NCBI RefSeq assembly: GCF_014905175.1
Contig: NC_057791.1
Span: 372,001-436,000 of the forward strand
DNA: 64,000 nucleotides
Origin: Aphidius gifuensis
Taxonomy: Eukaryota > Arthropoda > Insecta > Hymenoptera > Braconidae
Direction of reading: 5' to 3'
The stretch's first letter is position 1; each line of letters starts with the position of its first letter. The position numbers were made by a program, and so were the translations under genes. Below are positions 12,017 through 24,200 of this stretch, one piece after another. Below the pieces are notes generated by a model. That model had not been told where the DNA came from and made no database searches. It saw nothing but the letters and a program-made list of their open reading frames with translations.

Positions 12017-12175
12017 AAATTCCCCCCTACGAAGACGCATCGACCGATATTTTTGATTTTGTGACACAATAATATAGTACCGTTTTCCCGAGATTACCTA
12101 GGATACTCACACGGAGCACCTAGCTGCATAATTTGCATGCACTTTTCATATTATATATACTATATTCAAATTTTA
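12017..12175. repeat. Repeat family D, copy 1
   Basis: About 150 bp unit marked by CCCCTACG, a GTGACACA block, GTTTTCCCGAGATTACC and GGAGCACCT followed by GCATAATT. Related units lie at about 13364-13505, 13522-13650 and 13670-13850. Confidence 0.6.
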
Positions 12176-12359
12176 AAAAATTAAACATTTTTTCCCAAAA
12201 ATTCACACTAGCTCCACCCAAAAATTTAAAGCCATATAATTAAGTAAACCCATAAATATTATACATATAGTTTAGCTAACATCGAACATTTTTCAAAACT
12301 CTAAAACGAAAAAATAATAAAAAAACCCCCATGATATTTCACGAAAAAGATGCGAATAA

Positions 12360-12545
12360 GCAGTGAAGCAATGCCTTCTATACGCAGTTGCGGCGCAACC
12401 CTTGCTTGGCTTGGGCAGATTACTTAACGAACAAATCATTGGATCTAAGATACGCTACGTATGTTTACGTTAGAGATCAACTTACCAGTTAATTAGAAAT
12501 GAGCATGGATGACACCCACCGCCAACCAGAACCAATAAATGACTT
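12360..12545. other. GC-elevated hairpin-rich non-coding segment
   Basis: Contains several short perfect stems, for example TTGC-GGC-GCAA near 12388 and GATCTAAG...AGAGATC around 12440-12480. No ORF of note. It links the D and E repeats and looks like part of the same structured repeat island. Confidence 0.35.
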
Positions 12546-12549
12546 AAGA

Positions 12550-12633
12550 AAAATTTAGCTGGGCTTGAGAGTATAATAACTTCGAAAAGTTATCGTCGTC
12601 AATCTGCCAGGATCTGACAGCCAGCTAAATTTT
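12550..12633. repeat. Structured repeat E, copy 1 (84 bp, Y-shaped fold)
   Basis: Outer stem AAAATTTAGCTGG (12550-12562) with its exact complement CCAGCTAAATTTT (12621-12633). Inside, TTGA and TCAA enclose a hairpin ATAACTT-CGAA-AAGTTAT, followed by a second hairpin around the loop GGATC (CTGCCA/TGACAG, one mismatch). The second copy at 13180-13258 has the same architecture with different stem sequences. Confidence 0.65.
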
Positions 12634-12699
12634 AATTAATCAAGCTAAGATTGGGGCAGAATTTCTCGATTAAACTCACCGTACCCTGGACCGGTAAGG

Positions 12700-12815
12700 A
12701 CTTAAGAAAAATTTAGCCGAGAATCATAGAATAATAGAATTCTGTTTATTTGATTACTCATACCAGTCTGCGATTGGTATGTCAGGTAAATATTTTCAAA
12801 TAAATCACTTAGCTA
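12700..12815. repeat. Degenerate structured repeat E-like copy
   Basis: Starts with the same ACTTAAGAAAAATTTAGCC lead-in, has a GAATCA...TGATT arm and a strong CATACCA/TGGTATG hairpin, and closes with AGGTAAATATTTT. Stem sequences have diverged from E1 and E2, but the order outer stem, arm 1, arm 2 is kept. Confidence 0.45.
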
Positions 12816-13179
12816 AGAGTAAGGGCAAGAAAAACCTTGAAATAAATGCCATTCATTCCTCATGACTAAAGTCTCACAACAAATTTTTTTTAATTTGCGA
12901 CTGACACAATCAACTTGGTTTAATAAGTACACAATTGCTTCAGCAGTCTCGCGTTCCGACCAGAGGCCACAGATAATAATATTGACACGCAACGTAGCAG
13001 CTGCATGCTAATGAATATCGCATAGTTTTCTATGAATTCGAGAAATAGTTCAGCTGAGTTTGGGTGCAAGTTGACTTCAGAAGTCCATAGATCAGTCTGA
13101 GTAACTGCCGCCATCCTGCCCGGTGAATACTTCAAGTATATCATTTATCACAAAATAGGGGTAGACTAAAGACTCAAGA

Positions 13180-13258
13180 AAAATTTAGCTGGGCTTGAGA
13201 GCTAACTGCAAGAGTTGTTGTCGTCAAACTACCAGGATCTGGTAGCCAGCTAAATTTT
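13180..13258. repeat. Structured repeat E, copy 2 (79 bp)
   Basis: Identical outer stem to copy 1 (13180-13192 with 13246-13258). Arm 1 is TTGA/TCAA enclosing AACT-GCAAG-AGTT. Arm 2 is a perfect CTACCA-GGATC-TGGTAG hairpin, keeping the GGATC loop while one base pair differs from copy 1 by a compensated G-C to A-T change. Confidence 0.65.
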
Positions 13259-13363
13259 CGCGAAAAATATCAAAAAAAAAAAAAAAAAAAAAAAAGACTA
13301 ATTACAAATGTCGATTTCAGTAAAACTATATATATAAATTTATCTATTTTTGAATTGAAAAAT

Positions 13364-13850
13364 TACCCCTACAAATATGCATTGGTTGACATTTTTTAAT
13401 TTGTGACACAGAGTACAGTTTTCCCGACATTACCCAGGATGCATCACATGGAGCACCTGCATAATTAACATGTACTTTTAACATTATATACCGTATGATC
13501 ATGTTTTTTAAAAAATAAATTCTCCCCTACGCGAATATGCATTATTATTTTAAAACGAGTCGCGAAATAGAGTACAGTTTTCCCGAAATTACATCACAAT
13601 ATGAGCACTTGCATAATTAACTTGTATACTATTTAAATTAAATTTATTTCATTTTTATTAGAAAATCGATCCTCCCAAAACGTACGCAAATAAATTATCC
13701 CGACTATATTCTTAGAAAAATTAACGCTCTATGTCATTCAATCTATTGGCCAAAAAAAAATATTTAACAGACTTCTTGGCATTAACCAGGATGCACCACG
13801 TGGAGGTCCTGTCTGTCCTAGCATCCCATGATCACCACGTACACACTGAA
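13364..13850. repeat. Repeat family D, copies 2-4 in tandem
   Basis: Three neighbouring ~130-180 bp relatives of the 12017 unit. Copy 2 (13364-13505) and copy 3 (13522-13650) share CCCCTAC, the GAGTACAGTTTTCCCGA block and GCATAATTAAC. Copy 4 (13670-13850) is more diverged but keeps ATTAACCAGGATGCACCACG and GGAGG. No shared ORF. Confidence 0.55.
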
Positions 13851-14229
13851 TGATTTTGAATGATTTTATTAAACTAAAAACTCTACTTTGTCTCTGGTAC
13901 AACCCCCAAACCAACCCCAAATAATTATTCAAGTCAAAGGATAATTTATACTCAAGAATCTAATGAACTGGTGCCATAATATTACAATAAATTTATTAAA
14001 TTAATTACTCGAGAAAAAGAATTTAAAGGTATCTATTTTATATTTATATTATAAATTTATTTTATTTTTAAATTATCTACGTATCACCCATTTTAGCTTT
14101 TAGAGATATTTTTCCCCATTAAAATTTAATTTATATTTTTATTTAATTGTTTCTATTTCAATACAAAAAAAATCTACGCCCCAAATTATATTGTCAATTC
14201 AAATACAAAACGTAAAATAAAAATTGATT

Positions 14230-14720
14230 GGAAAAGTGCTTTAAAGTCAAATAAAAAAAACCTTACATATATTAACATACATCGCGATTGGAAAAGGGTG
14301 ATAATTTATCACGATAGATAATAATAAAAAATCCTAATCACCCCCGTCTACTCTGTTTGAGGAAGACAGGGTCGATTCATTTTGACTTTCATACTACCAC
14401 CAATTAATTTGGCATTATAAAAATTAAATTTAATTAATGAAAAAAATCAGTCAAAATGAATCTAAACAACACATCAAATAATATATAATTTGGAACGACA
14501 AGAAGCTTTAAAAAAATATAGCATACATTTTTTAAAACTTCAGGGACAATTAAAGCACTTTTCCGGGATAGGGTTAATCATTACAACTAGTCAGTCTTGA
14601 TCTAGAGGAACTTACCTTGGTAACAGCAAACTGCAAAATCCTGTAGAAGTTGTCCAGGTAGTCATCAATGATCCAATAATATCCGGTTAATTTTCTCAGC
14701 AAATATCCATGTAGATAATG
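14230..14720. repeat. Element B copy 2 (14230-14564) with one trailing C repeat
   Basis: Perfect 15-bp terminal inverted repeats: GGAAAAGTGCTTTAA at 14230-14244 and TTAAAGCACTTTTCC at 14550-14564. Internal arms GATTCATTTTGACT and AGTCAAAATGAATC are also perfectly complementary. The interior matches copy 1 closely, including CACCCCCGTCTACTCTG. It is followed, as in copy 1, by CTAGAGGAACTTACCTT and a C-family unit to about 14720. Confidence 0.7.
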
Positions 14721-14799
14721 ATCCATGCATAATAACTTCCAAAAACAGCAACAGGCATTGTTGAAATTTATACACTTTCACTGAGTACTTATTTATTAA

Positions 14800-16240
14800 A
14801 TTACTATCACTATATCACACTTGAATGCCCATATTTATATTATAATTTTCACATTATTCAATTGAAAAAAAAAATTTATATTCATTAAACACTTGCACGT
14901 TTTTTTTTTTTTTTTTAAATCGCAAAAAAACACGAGGTAGTCGGCACGAGTTTATTTAAAATATTTCTAATTAATTGTTTTAAATTATTTATCTGGACGC
15001 TAAAATTAATAAATTGAAAAAAATTTTATAATGAAAAACCACGAGGCTGCACGTGCAGGACTACTAACCAAACTTTAAAAATTATCCAACCCAAAGATTT
15101 TAACTGCACTCCGCATCCCGCACGAACTAAAGACGAACTGACAAAATTTTCCAGGTGTGTCTACGACTGACTCGCACCTGGAGATTAGAGGTCGCTTTTT
15201 TCTATGACTCACTACCTAACTCTGTCCTCGGCAGATGAGTCATCAGGCAGGATGAAACATATGCTTTGCATGGCATGATGTCCAGGTACAAAAAAAATTT
15301 ACAATTATTTTTTCTATCAAAAATATAACTATTAAATATTTTTTTTTTAATAAATTAAATGTAGAACCACCGAGAGAAAAAAAATATAAATTATAAACTC
15401 TAAATTATTTCCATGATTATTATTATAAATTTAAAATTGAAAAAATAATTAAACAATGATAATTAAACGCGCTTGCAATTATATATCTTACTTGAATGGC
15501 CATATGCATTAAATATCTTATTCACATTAATTAATATAAATTTTTTTTTCAATTGAATACTTACACTTTACTTTCTTTTTTTTTTATCCTGAAAAAACAC
15601 GAGGTAGTCGGCACGAGTTTATTTAAAATACTTCTTATTAACCTTTTTAAACTTTTTGACTGGACGCTAAAATTAATAAATCGAAAAAAATTTTATGATG
15701 AAAAACCACGAGGCTGCATGTGCAGGACTACTAACCAAACTTCAAAAATTATCTAACCCAGAGATTTTAAGTGCTATCCACTCCGCGTTCCGCACGAACT
15801 AAAGACGAACTGACGAAATTTTCCAGGTACGTCTACGACAGACTCATACCTAGAGACTAGAGGTCGCTTTTTTTCTATGACATCACTGCCTAACCCAGCT
15901 GTCCTCGGCAACATGTTTTCCATGGCATGATGTCCAGGTGAAAAAAACGTGTACAAAAAAAACTTTCAATTATTTTTTCCATTAAAAATTTTGTTATAAT
16001 TATTTTTTCTATTTAAAATTTTGGCAATAATTTATGGTTCATAATTCATACTTTTTTTCTCTCGGTAGTCTTACAATTAATTTATTTAAATAATATTTAA
16101 TAATTACATTGGTAATAGAAAAAAATATTTTACAATTTTTTTTGTACACGTTTTTTTCACCTGGACATCAGGCCGCATGCAAAACATGTTGCAGAGGATA
16201 GGGTTAGGCAGTGAGTCATAGAAAAAAAGCAACATAAATA
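14800..16240. repeat. Repeat F: ~670 bp tandem duplication plus inverted partial copy
   Basis: Unit 1 (about 14800-15470) and unit 2 (about 15470-15960) share ACACGAGGTAGTCGGCACGAG (14930 and 15599), GGACGCTAAAATTAATAAAT, CCACGAGGCTGCA, AGACGAACTGAC and CATGGCATGATGTCCAGGT. From about 16235 back to 15990 the block from CTATGACTCACT through GATGTCCAGG to CCGAGAGAAAAAAA is present in inverse orientation, so the region can fold into a long hairpin. No coding capacity is seen; a non-autonomous mobile-element origin is likely but no family is recognised. Confidence 0.6.
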
Positions 16241-18254
16241 TAAATTATAAACTATAAATTATTGCCATAATTAATATAATAAATTTTAAATCGAAAATAG
16301 TTAATGATAATTATAAATACACTTGCATTTTATTTCATCTTTATATCGAATTATTTTAAATTTTGAAAGTCACGTGACTGCTTCAACCCGCCCTCTGCTT
16401 GTATTAAATTACACCAACTGATGAGAGAGAGAGAAAAAAAAAAAAAAAAAGAGTTTGATTTTACACACACTACCACAAATCAGCTGATTATTGTTTTTGT
16501 TTTCATGTGTGTGAAGGTGAATTGACGTGTGTGTGTACACAACTCTTTCGATGCGCCATATTAAAATCAACAAAGAACAATTTCATAAAAAATATACATA
16601 AAATTTCAAACAACAATATATTTATTTAAACAATCAATCAATTAATAAATTTTTTTGTGTATTTTATAATTAAAATCATAGTGTGTGTGTGTGTTTGGCA
16701 GTGTGTTTAATTAAGTAATTAAAAAAATCAAAATTGACATTTCGAGTATCATCACTCATTGGCTATCTGTCATTATTATTTTTTTTTTTTATTTTTTTTT
16801 CGATTCGCAGCGTATGACGCAGTAGAAGTGTAGAGGCAAGTGTAGAAGGTCGCCAGTGAAAGAAACAATAAAAAAAGAGTAAATTAAATTTAAAAATTAT
16901 TTAAAATATAAAATGAAAAATACAGTTAAACAAACAAGTAAGTTATTAATTAATAAATTTAATTTAACACCTAGCTAGCTTATTTTGTTGCTAATTAAAT
17001 TAATTGTAGAATTTTATGTGTTTTTTTTCGAGTGGAATTTCTTTGTTGTGCCTTTTTATCAATAATAACATTACGAAAAATTAAATTATATTTTTTTTGC
17101 GTCATTTTGTGGATCGATAAATTTAACCTTGGAATTTAAACTTTGATAATATATTAATTTTATTAGTTTTTTTTTTTTTATCATTTTTCTTTTTAAATAA
17201 AAATTTATTCAAATCATTGATTTGTGATTGAGGGAGGGAAATCATATATGTAGATATATTTTTTGTTGTTGCATTCTCTTGTGATGATTAGTATATATGT
17301 ATATGCATTTATTTACATATAAATATATGTATATATGTGATTGTTTGTTGTACAAATATATCAGTGTGTTTGTTACGCTTGCGCATGTATTTTTTTCTAT
17401 GAAAATCTTTGTGTGCATAACAGCAACAGCTGTACTGCGTCGAAGAAAAGAAAATAAAAATTTTTCTTTTTTTTTTTTTTAATTACCCTCTCCATGTAAC
17501 ATTGATTCTACAATATATATTTTTTTTTTAAATAAAATAATATATCCCCTCTTGTTAAATATTATTATTTCAATAATACAAAAGTTTATTTAATTATTAT
17601 TTAAACATTTTTACCGAAATTATTTTCTACTCCAATTTTGACAGATTTTTTTTAGAATGTTTTTTCTTTGTTTTAATTTTTTTTCAAAATGAAAAGTGAG
17701 TTAATGATTTTTGTTTATTTAATTACACTTTAAAGTGAAATATAAAAAATTATTTTATTTGCTTTTTTTTAATCTGGCTTTACGTAATTCGAGGTGACAT
17801 TGAAACTTTTTTTTTTTTTTTATTTATTTTTGGAAATCAATATATATTTCAAGTTGTAAAAAATATTTTTATTATTTATTTACATTTTGTGATTTTGACA
17901 GTTGCAATTGGTGATTGTGTTAACTGTATATATTTTTTTTACTCTAAAGTTATTATTAACTTTTTAAAGTGTCTGTTTTTTTTTTTTTTTCTTTTTTTTA
18001 TTTACTACTTGGTCTACTATTGCGCGTCAAATTAATTCTTTACGAGTGTGAATAGAAAAATAAAGAAAATTAAATTTTTAAAACCTTTATTTAATTATAT
18101 TTTTACAGACAATTGTCTTTGTCTTGTGTGATAATGTCATTTGAAGTTGAAAATTATAATAATGTTTAGTGAAAAAAAAAAAAACAATAATAATAATAAT
18201 AATAAAAATTGTTTTAATTATTTTAGATAAAGTTTATTGATCAATGAAAGCAGA
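16241..18254. other. BCAS3 upstream region and 5' UTR
   Basis: A CACGTGAC site and GC-richer DNA at 16370-16400, a GA microsatellite at 16420-16450 and GTGT tracts near 16510 and 16680 suggest the promoter. A plausible non-coding first exon ends at the donor GTAAGTT at 16938, with an acceptor (TTTTAG) at 18221-18226 just before the coding start. The intervening ~1.3 kb is AT-rich intron with no other recognisable content. Confidence 0.45.
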
Positions 18255-21200
18255 ATGTCTGCAGATTCACCAAGAAGAGGGTTGCACAAAGGCGCCCAAA
18301 TAATATCACCACAACCAATTAGTGATAAATCAATAATTGATAGTGTTGCTGGTATTATAAATGACATTGTTCCGCAGGTAACAAAAATATATATATTATA
18401 TTTATCAAACAAATACTAATTTGTATTTTTTGTATTTATATAAATAAAAAATTTTAATACTTATTTTATTATAAATACAGGCATATACTAGTACACCAAG
18501 CAATGACAACAAAGAAGCAATAACATGGGCAAGATTTGAATTTGCTGATACAACAAATACTGATTATTATTCTGATTTTCTTGAAATATCAGCTTGTCCA
18601 CCATTAATATTAGTACTTGGATATGCAACTGGTGTACAGGTATGGCTTGTTGGTGCATCAGGTGAAGCAACAGAAGTATTATCATGGCGTCAAGGTGTTG
18701 TACGTACATTGAGAATATTACCAAATCCAAAATTAGATGATGAACATCAAGATTTATATGAAAAAAAACGTCCAATTGTTGCAATATGTGATTCATCTGG
18801 TTCTGGTACACAATTTTGTAATGTTAGTTTTGTATCATTACGTACTGGTGAACAAGTTAAAAATATAAAATTTAAAAATCAAGTATGTGATGTATTGGCA
18901 AATAGAAAAACAATTGTCGTAACATTTATTGAAAAAATTGCTGTATTTGATTCACGTAAATTTGATGATATATTAACAGTAACAACATGTTATTTAAGTC
19001 CAGGACCAAATCAAAATCCAATAGCACTTGGTACAAGATGGTTAGCATATAGTGAAAAAAAATTATTACCAACAAGACGTAGTAGTGGTGGTAGTGAAGG
19101 TGAAGGTGTACAAAGTTATACAGCAACTGTATTATATGCTGCAAAATCACTTGGTAAAGGTTTACGTGGTCTTGGTGAAACAGTTGCATCAAGTTTAACT
19201 GGTAATAATAGTATCAGTAATCAATTAAATATTCATCATAATAATCATCATAATTTATCAAATAATAATAATGCAAATAATAATAGCAACAATAGTGGTG
19301 GTGGTGGTAGTGGTAGTAGCAACAGCCACAACAACAGTAATAATATAAATATAAATGATACAACACAACCAGGTGTTGTAACAATACTTGATTTACAAGC
19401 AGCTAAAGATGAAAAAGAATATGATGATTCAACAATTGAAACAGTTGTTGCACATTTTACAGCACATAATGATGCAATTGTATCAATGACATTTGATTTA
19501 ACTGGTGCAATATTAATGACTGCTGATCGTCGTGGTCATGATTTTCATGTATTTCGTATACAACCACATCCTGGTGGTCCAACACTTGCTGCTGTACATC
19601 ATTTATATGTTTTACATCGTGGTGATACAACAGCCAAAGTACAAGATATGATATTTTCATCAGATACACGTTGGGCAGCAGTATCAACAGTACGTGGTAC
19701 AACACATGTATTTCCAGTAGCACCATATGGTGGACAAATTGGTATGAGAACACATTCAACATCACATGTTGTTAATAGATTATCAAGATTTCATAGAAGT
19801 GCTGGTTTAACTGATGATACTGGTACACGTTCACATTCACCAGTATCACACAATGAAATACCAATATCTGTTTATCCATATAATAATCCAAGACTTCCAC
19901 CATATCCACATCCAACAATAATACATCCATTAGCACAAATACGTCAACCATCAAAATTACAAACAACAAATTGTCAATTATTACAAACAAATATGAGAAC
20001 ACAACAACAAAGACAACGTTTACATTCAGATGATAATAATAATAATAACAACAACAATAACAACAATCATCATCATCACAATAATAATCATCATCATCAT
20101 AATAATATAAATAATATAACAAATGGTAGTTTACCATTAAAAATATGTGCATTATTTGCACCATCAAGAACATGGGCATATAATACACAAAGAGATTCAA
20201 CAACAAGTAAAATAAATAATACAAAACGTGCTATTGATTCATTATTTATAATGGCATGTCATGGTAATATGATACAATATGATTTAGAACCAAAACCAGC
20301 AACTGGTATACCAAAAGAAAAAATATGTGATGATACTATGATTGAATTGGAAGTTGAAGCTAAAGGACAATGGCCATTATTAAGATTAACAAATTCCATT
20401 GAAATAATACCACCATTACCACAATCAAATCCATTATTAGTTTTATTTGGTAATAATCATCATTTTACAAATGATAAAAATGAACAGCAACAGCAACAAC
20501 AACAACAACAACAAATGGATACTGCTGAAGATCGTTGGTTGAGTCAAGTTGAAATAGTAACACATGCTGGACCACATAGAAGACTTTGGATGGGACCACA
20601 ATTTGTATTTAAAACATACAATGCACCAAGTGGTGTTAATTTATCAGAATCTGAAGCTGTTGAAATTGGTGTTACTGGTGGATCAAGACCAGCAAGATCA
20701 AATCCAGTTAATATGCCACATTCTGCTACTGCTGCTTGTGGCACAAGACCACTTGTACCAGTTATCATTGATGGATCTGGAAGTAAGTTATTTATACATA
20801 TATATATATATATTTTTTTAATTTTTCAACTATACAATAAACATATTTTTTTTTATAATCAATTAATAGGTAGCTATGAACAATCACCAAGATTCATGGA
20901 AGTGTATGGTGATTCATTGGAAAATGACAGCATGGGATCTGGACATGGAGAAAATCAATTACGTGAGGATCTTGCTGAAGCCATGCTTGAAACATCAACA
21001 GCACCCAATAGAGTACCAGGTAAATTTTATTTTATTATTATTGTTAATTTAACAAGCCTTGCTAAAAACAAATTTATCAATTTCATTATCAATTTAATTA
21101 TTAATTATTTATTATACTACACACTATTTTTTAATTTAATTTTTTTATCTTGATTAAAAACAATTCTCAACGTGGTGTGTAAATCATATATTATTTATTT

Positions 21201-24200
21201 ATTTTTTTAAATTAATTATTGTGTTTAAAATATAATCGCGAATTAATTATAAGTTGTTTATATAAATTGACACAATATTGTCAATTATAATCGTAAAACG
21301 TGCACATAATTTTAATGCTTTTTGCACGTGGTGAAGGACGGTATTTAGGGTTTATATATATTTCAAGGACAGAAACTGGCCAGAGGCAGGTATCGCCACT
21401 ATTTTTTTATTTATTATTATTTTTGTTTTTTGATTTTTCTTAATTTTTTTTTTTTTTTTATCATCATTAAAAATAACTGTAAAAATTAAAAAATATTAAC
21501 AACGACAGTAAATTCATATCCAAAAAAAAAATAAATAACAATTATTATTATTATTATTATAAATCACATTTTTAATAATTTCATTTTTAAAAAAAATATA
21601 TAAACGCGTTTTAAATCACACTTACCACTATTTAACAACAATAATAACTAAATATATATTTTTTATTTTTATATAATAATATTTTAAGCTGTGTGAATTA
21701 TTTTTTTTTACCGTGTGTAATTATTTATTTTTAATAATTAAAAAATAATTGTTTTAATAATATATATTATATAAAAATAAAAATTAAAAATTAAAAAAAG
21801 GGTTTAATTAGTAACTGATACCTGCCAACGGCTTTTTTCTGTTACTAGGGAGACGATTGGTAGTTGAAAGGGTGGGACAACCGGTAACAAAAGTCGTCAA
21901 TCCATTGGGCACCGTGATAACAGTATTGGCTGATGAAGAAGACGCGAATACAAATCAAGAATATAATGATATAGAAGATACTCATCAACAAGCACCTAGA
22001 AGTTTATGTGCTGAAGAAGGTCCAGCATCATTGAGTGATATTGAACAAGATGGTGGTTGTCCTCTTCGTAATTTAACTAAAATATGTGCTGAAATGCGTC
22101 ACACAAATGAATCAACAACAATTGATACAATAAGTGATGATAATATACATGAAATTAAAATTAATAAAAATTTATGTATTGCTATGAATAATAATAGTAA
22201 TAGTAATAGTAATACAACAACAACAACAATTGATTATGAAAAAACAGATAGTTTTCATGATATATCAACAAATTTAAGTTTATGCGTTGAACAAGGTGAA
22301 ATAGTTCCAACAAGTTCAATGACACAATTACATGATAATTATTGGTCAAAAAAAAATAATAAATTACAAAATAATAATAATAATAGTAATAGTAATATTA
22401 CAAATGCAAAATATGTTGTTAATTATGATGAGGATAGTGTTGTATTAATGGAAAATAAAACATCTGATAATAAAATAATAAAAAATATTGATACAACTGA
22501 ACGTGCAACTAAAAGACCAAATAAACAAATAACATCAACAACACGTGCAACAAAACGTGTGACATCATCACAACGTGAATTACCAAAATATCATTTACAT
22601 GAAAATGATGATAGTATTATTATTGAAATGGCAAATTCAAAAGCAACACCACCACCATCATTGCCACCAGTTGAAGTTAAAAATAAACAACAATTTGTTA
22701 AAATAAATAATAATGATAAAAAATTAAAAACAGTTGAAGCTATGATTATTGATTCAAAACAATTGATAAATAATAATATTGAACCAATTGAATCATTTGT
22801 TGATTTAAAAACAATTGATGATTATCAAGATTATCCAGAAGCATTGGAGCTCATTGATGATACAACAACAGCATCATTACGACCAATTATTGATGATTTT
22901 CATTGTATGGATTATCATATTATTAATACCAAAGAAAATACATATGCAAATAAATCAGATGATGATATTGAGCATATATTTAATACTGATAATACATTAT
23001 TAGTTATTGATGATGATAATATATTAACTGTTGTTGATAATAATGTTGATGATATTAATGATAGCTATAATATATCACAAAATTTATATAGAAAATGTAG
23101 TAAAAGTACAATATCTGATGATGATTTAGAGCATATACAAAAATCTGAAATATCAGAGCTATATGAAGGTGCTAAAGCAATTATTATTGATAAAAATATT
23201 GATAATTTAGATAATGATGATGATGATGATGATGAAATTGAACATATTGTACATAATGAAGGTATTGATGATACAATATTATCAACTGCATCAACTACAC
23301 CAGGTACATCAACACCACAATCAGTACCATCACCATTACCAGGATCATTACCACCACCATCAATTAATGATCCTCCTCCTTCAACAACAGCAAAAATACA
23401 AACAGCTAAATTATTTACAGATAAAAAACAACAAAGAAATTCAAGAAAACGTAAAGATGTTGTTGTTATTGATACTGAACCAATATTAAATAATAGTAAT
23501 AATAATAACAACACAACAGATGTTACTGTTATTGTTAATACACTTGGTACAATTGATGAAAAAAAATTAACAAATAATATTAAAAATGATACAACAACTG
23601 AATTAACAGACAATAATAAAGATAAATTAATTGATCAATTGAATTTACAAAGTTTACCTAAAAAAACAAAAGTTAGAACATCCAAAACAGCAACAGCAAC
23701 AACGGCAACAAATATACAACAAAAAGTCATATCAAATTGTATTGAAATAATTGATATTGATGCTATGGAAAAAGCTGAAATGACTGTTAATAATATTGTT
23801 AATATACCAGAATGTAAAATACTTGAACAATGTCCAGATATATCATTAACAAGACATAAAAAATCACGTAAAAATAAAAAAATAAATAATGATCATTTAT
23901 TATCAAGTACATCATCAAAACAACAATGTGATCAACAACAAGCTACAATAATATCTAATGATAATGACAATGATGATGTTAAAAATTGGGATAAAATTGT
24001 TCATAGACCAATTTTAACACCAACAACAGTTGATGTTAAATTAACAGATGAAATATCAATTGATGATGATGATGATAATACTAAAACAGTTGTTCATAAT
24101 GATGCTGATGTTGCTGATGATAAAGTATTAGAAAATGTTGAAAATAAAATACCAATAATTGAAGAAAAAAGTCCATCAGTTGAAGAAATAACAACAACAA

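Noticed and set aside
12017..12067. Coding frame near 11834-12067 in the repeat island
   Set aside because: It repeats with the C-family tandem units and stops at unequal points; not protein-coding.
12550..13258. tRNA genes or hammerhead ribozymes for the E repeats
   Set aside because: No anticodon or T-arm consensus (GTTCGANTC) and no CTGATGA/GAAA hammerhead core.
18488..20224. Antisense frames rich in His/Leu/Tyr inside BCAS3
   Set aside because: They are low-complexity shadows of the A/T-ending codons of the sense gene.
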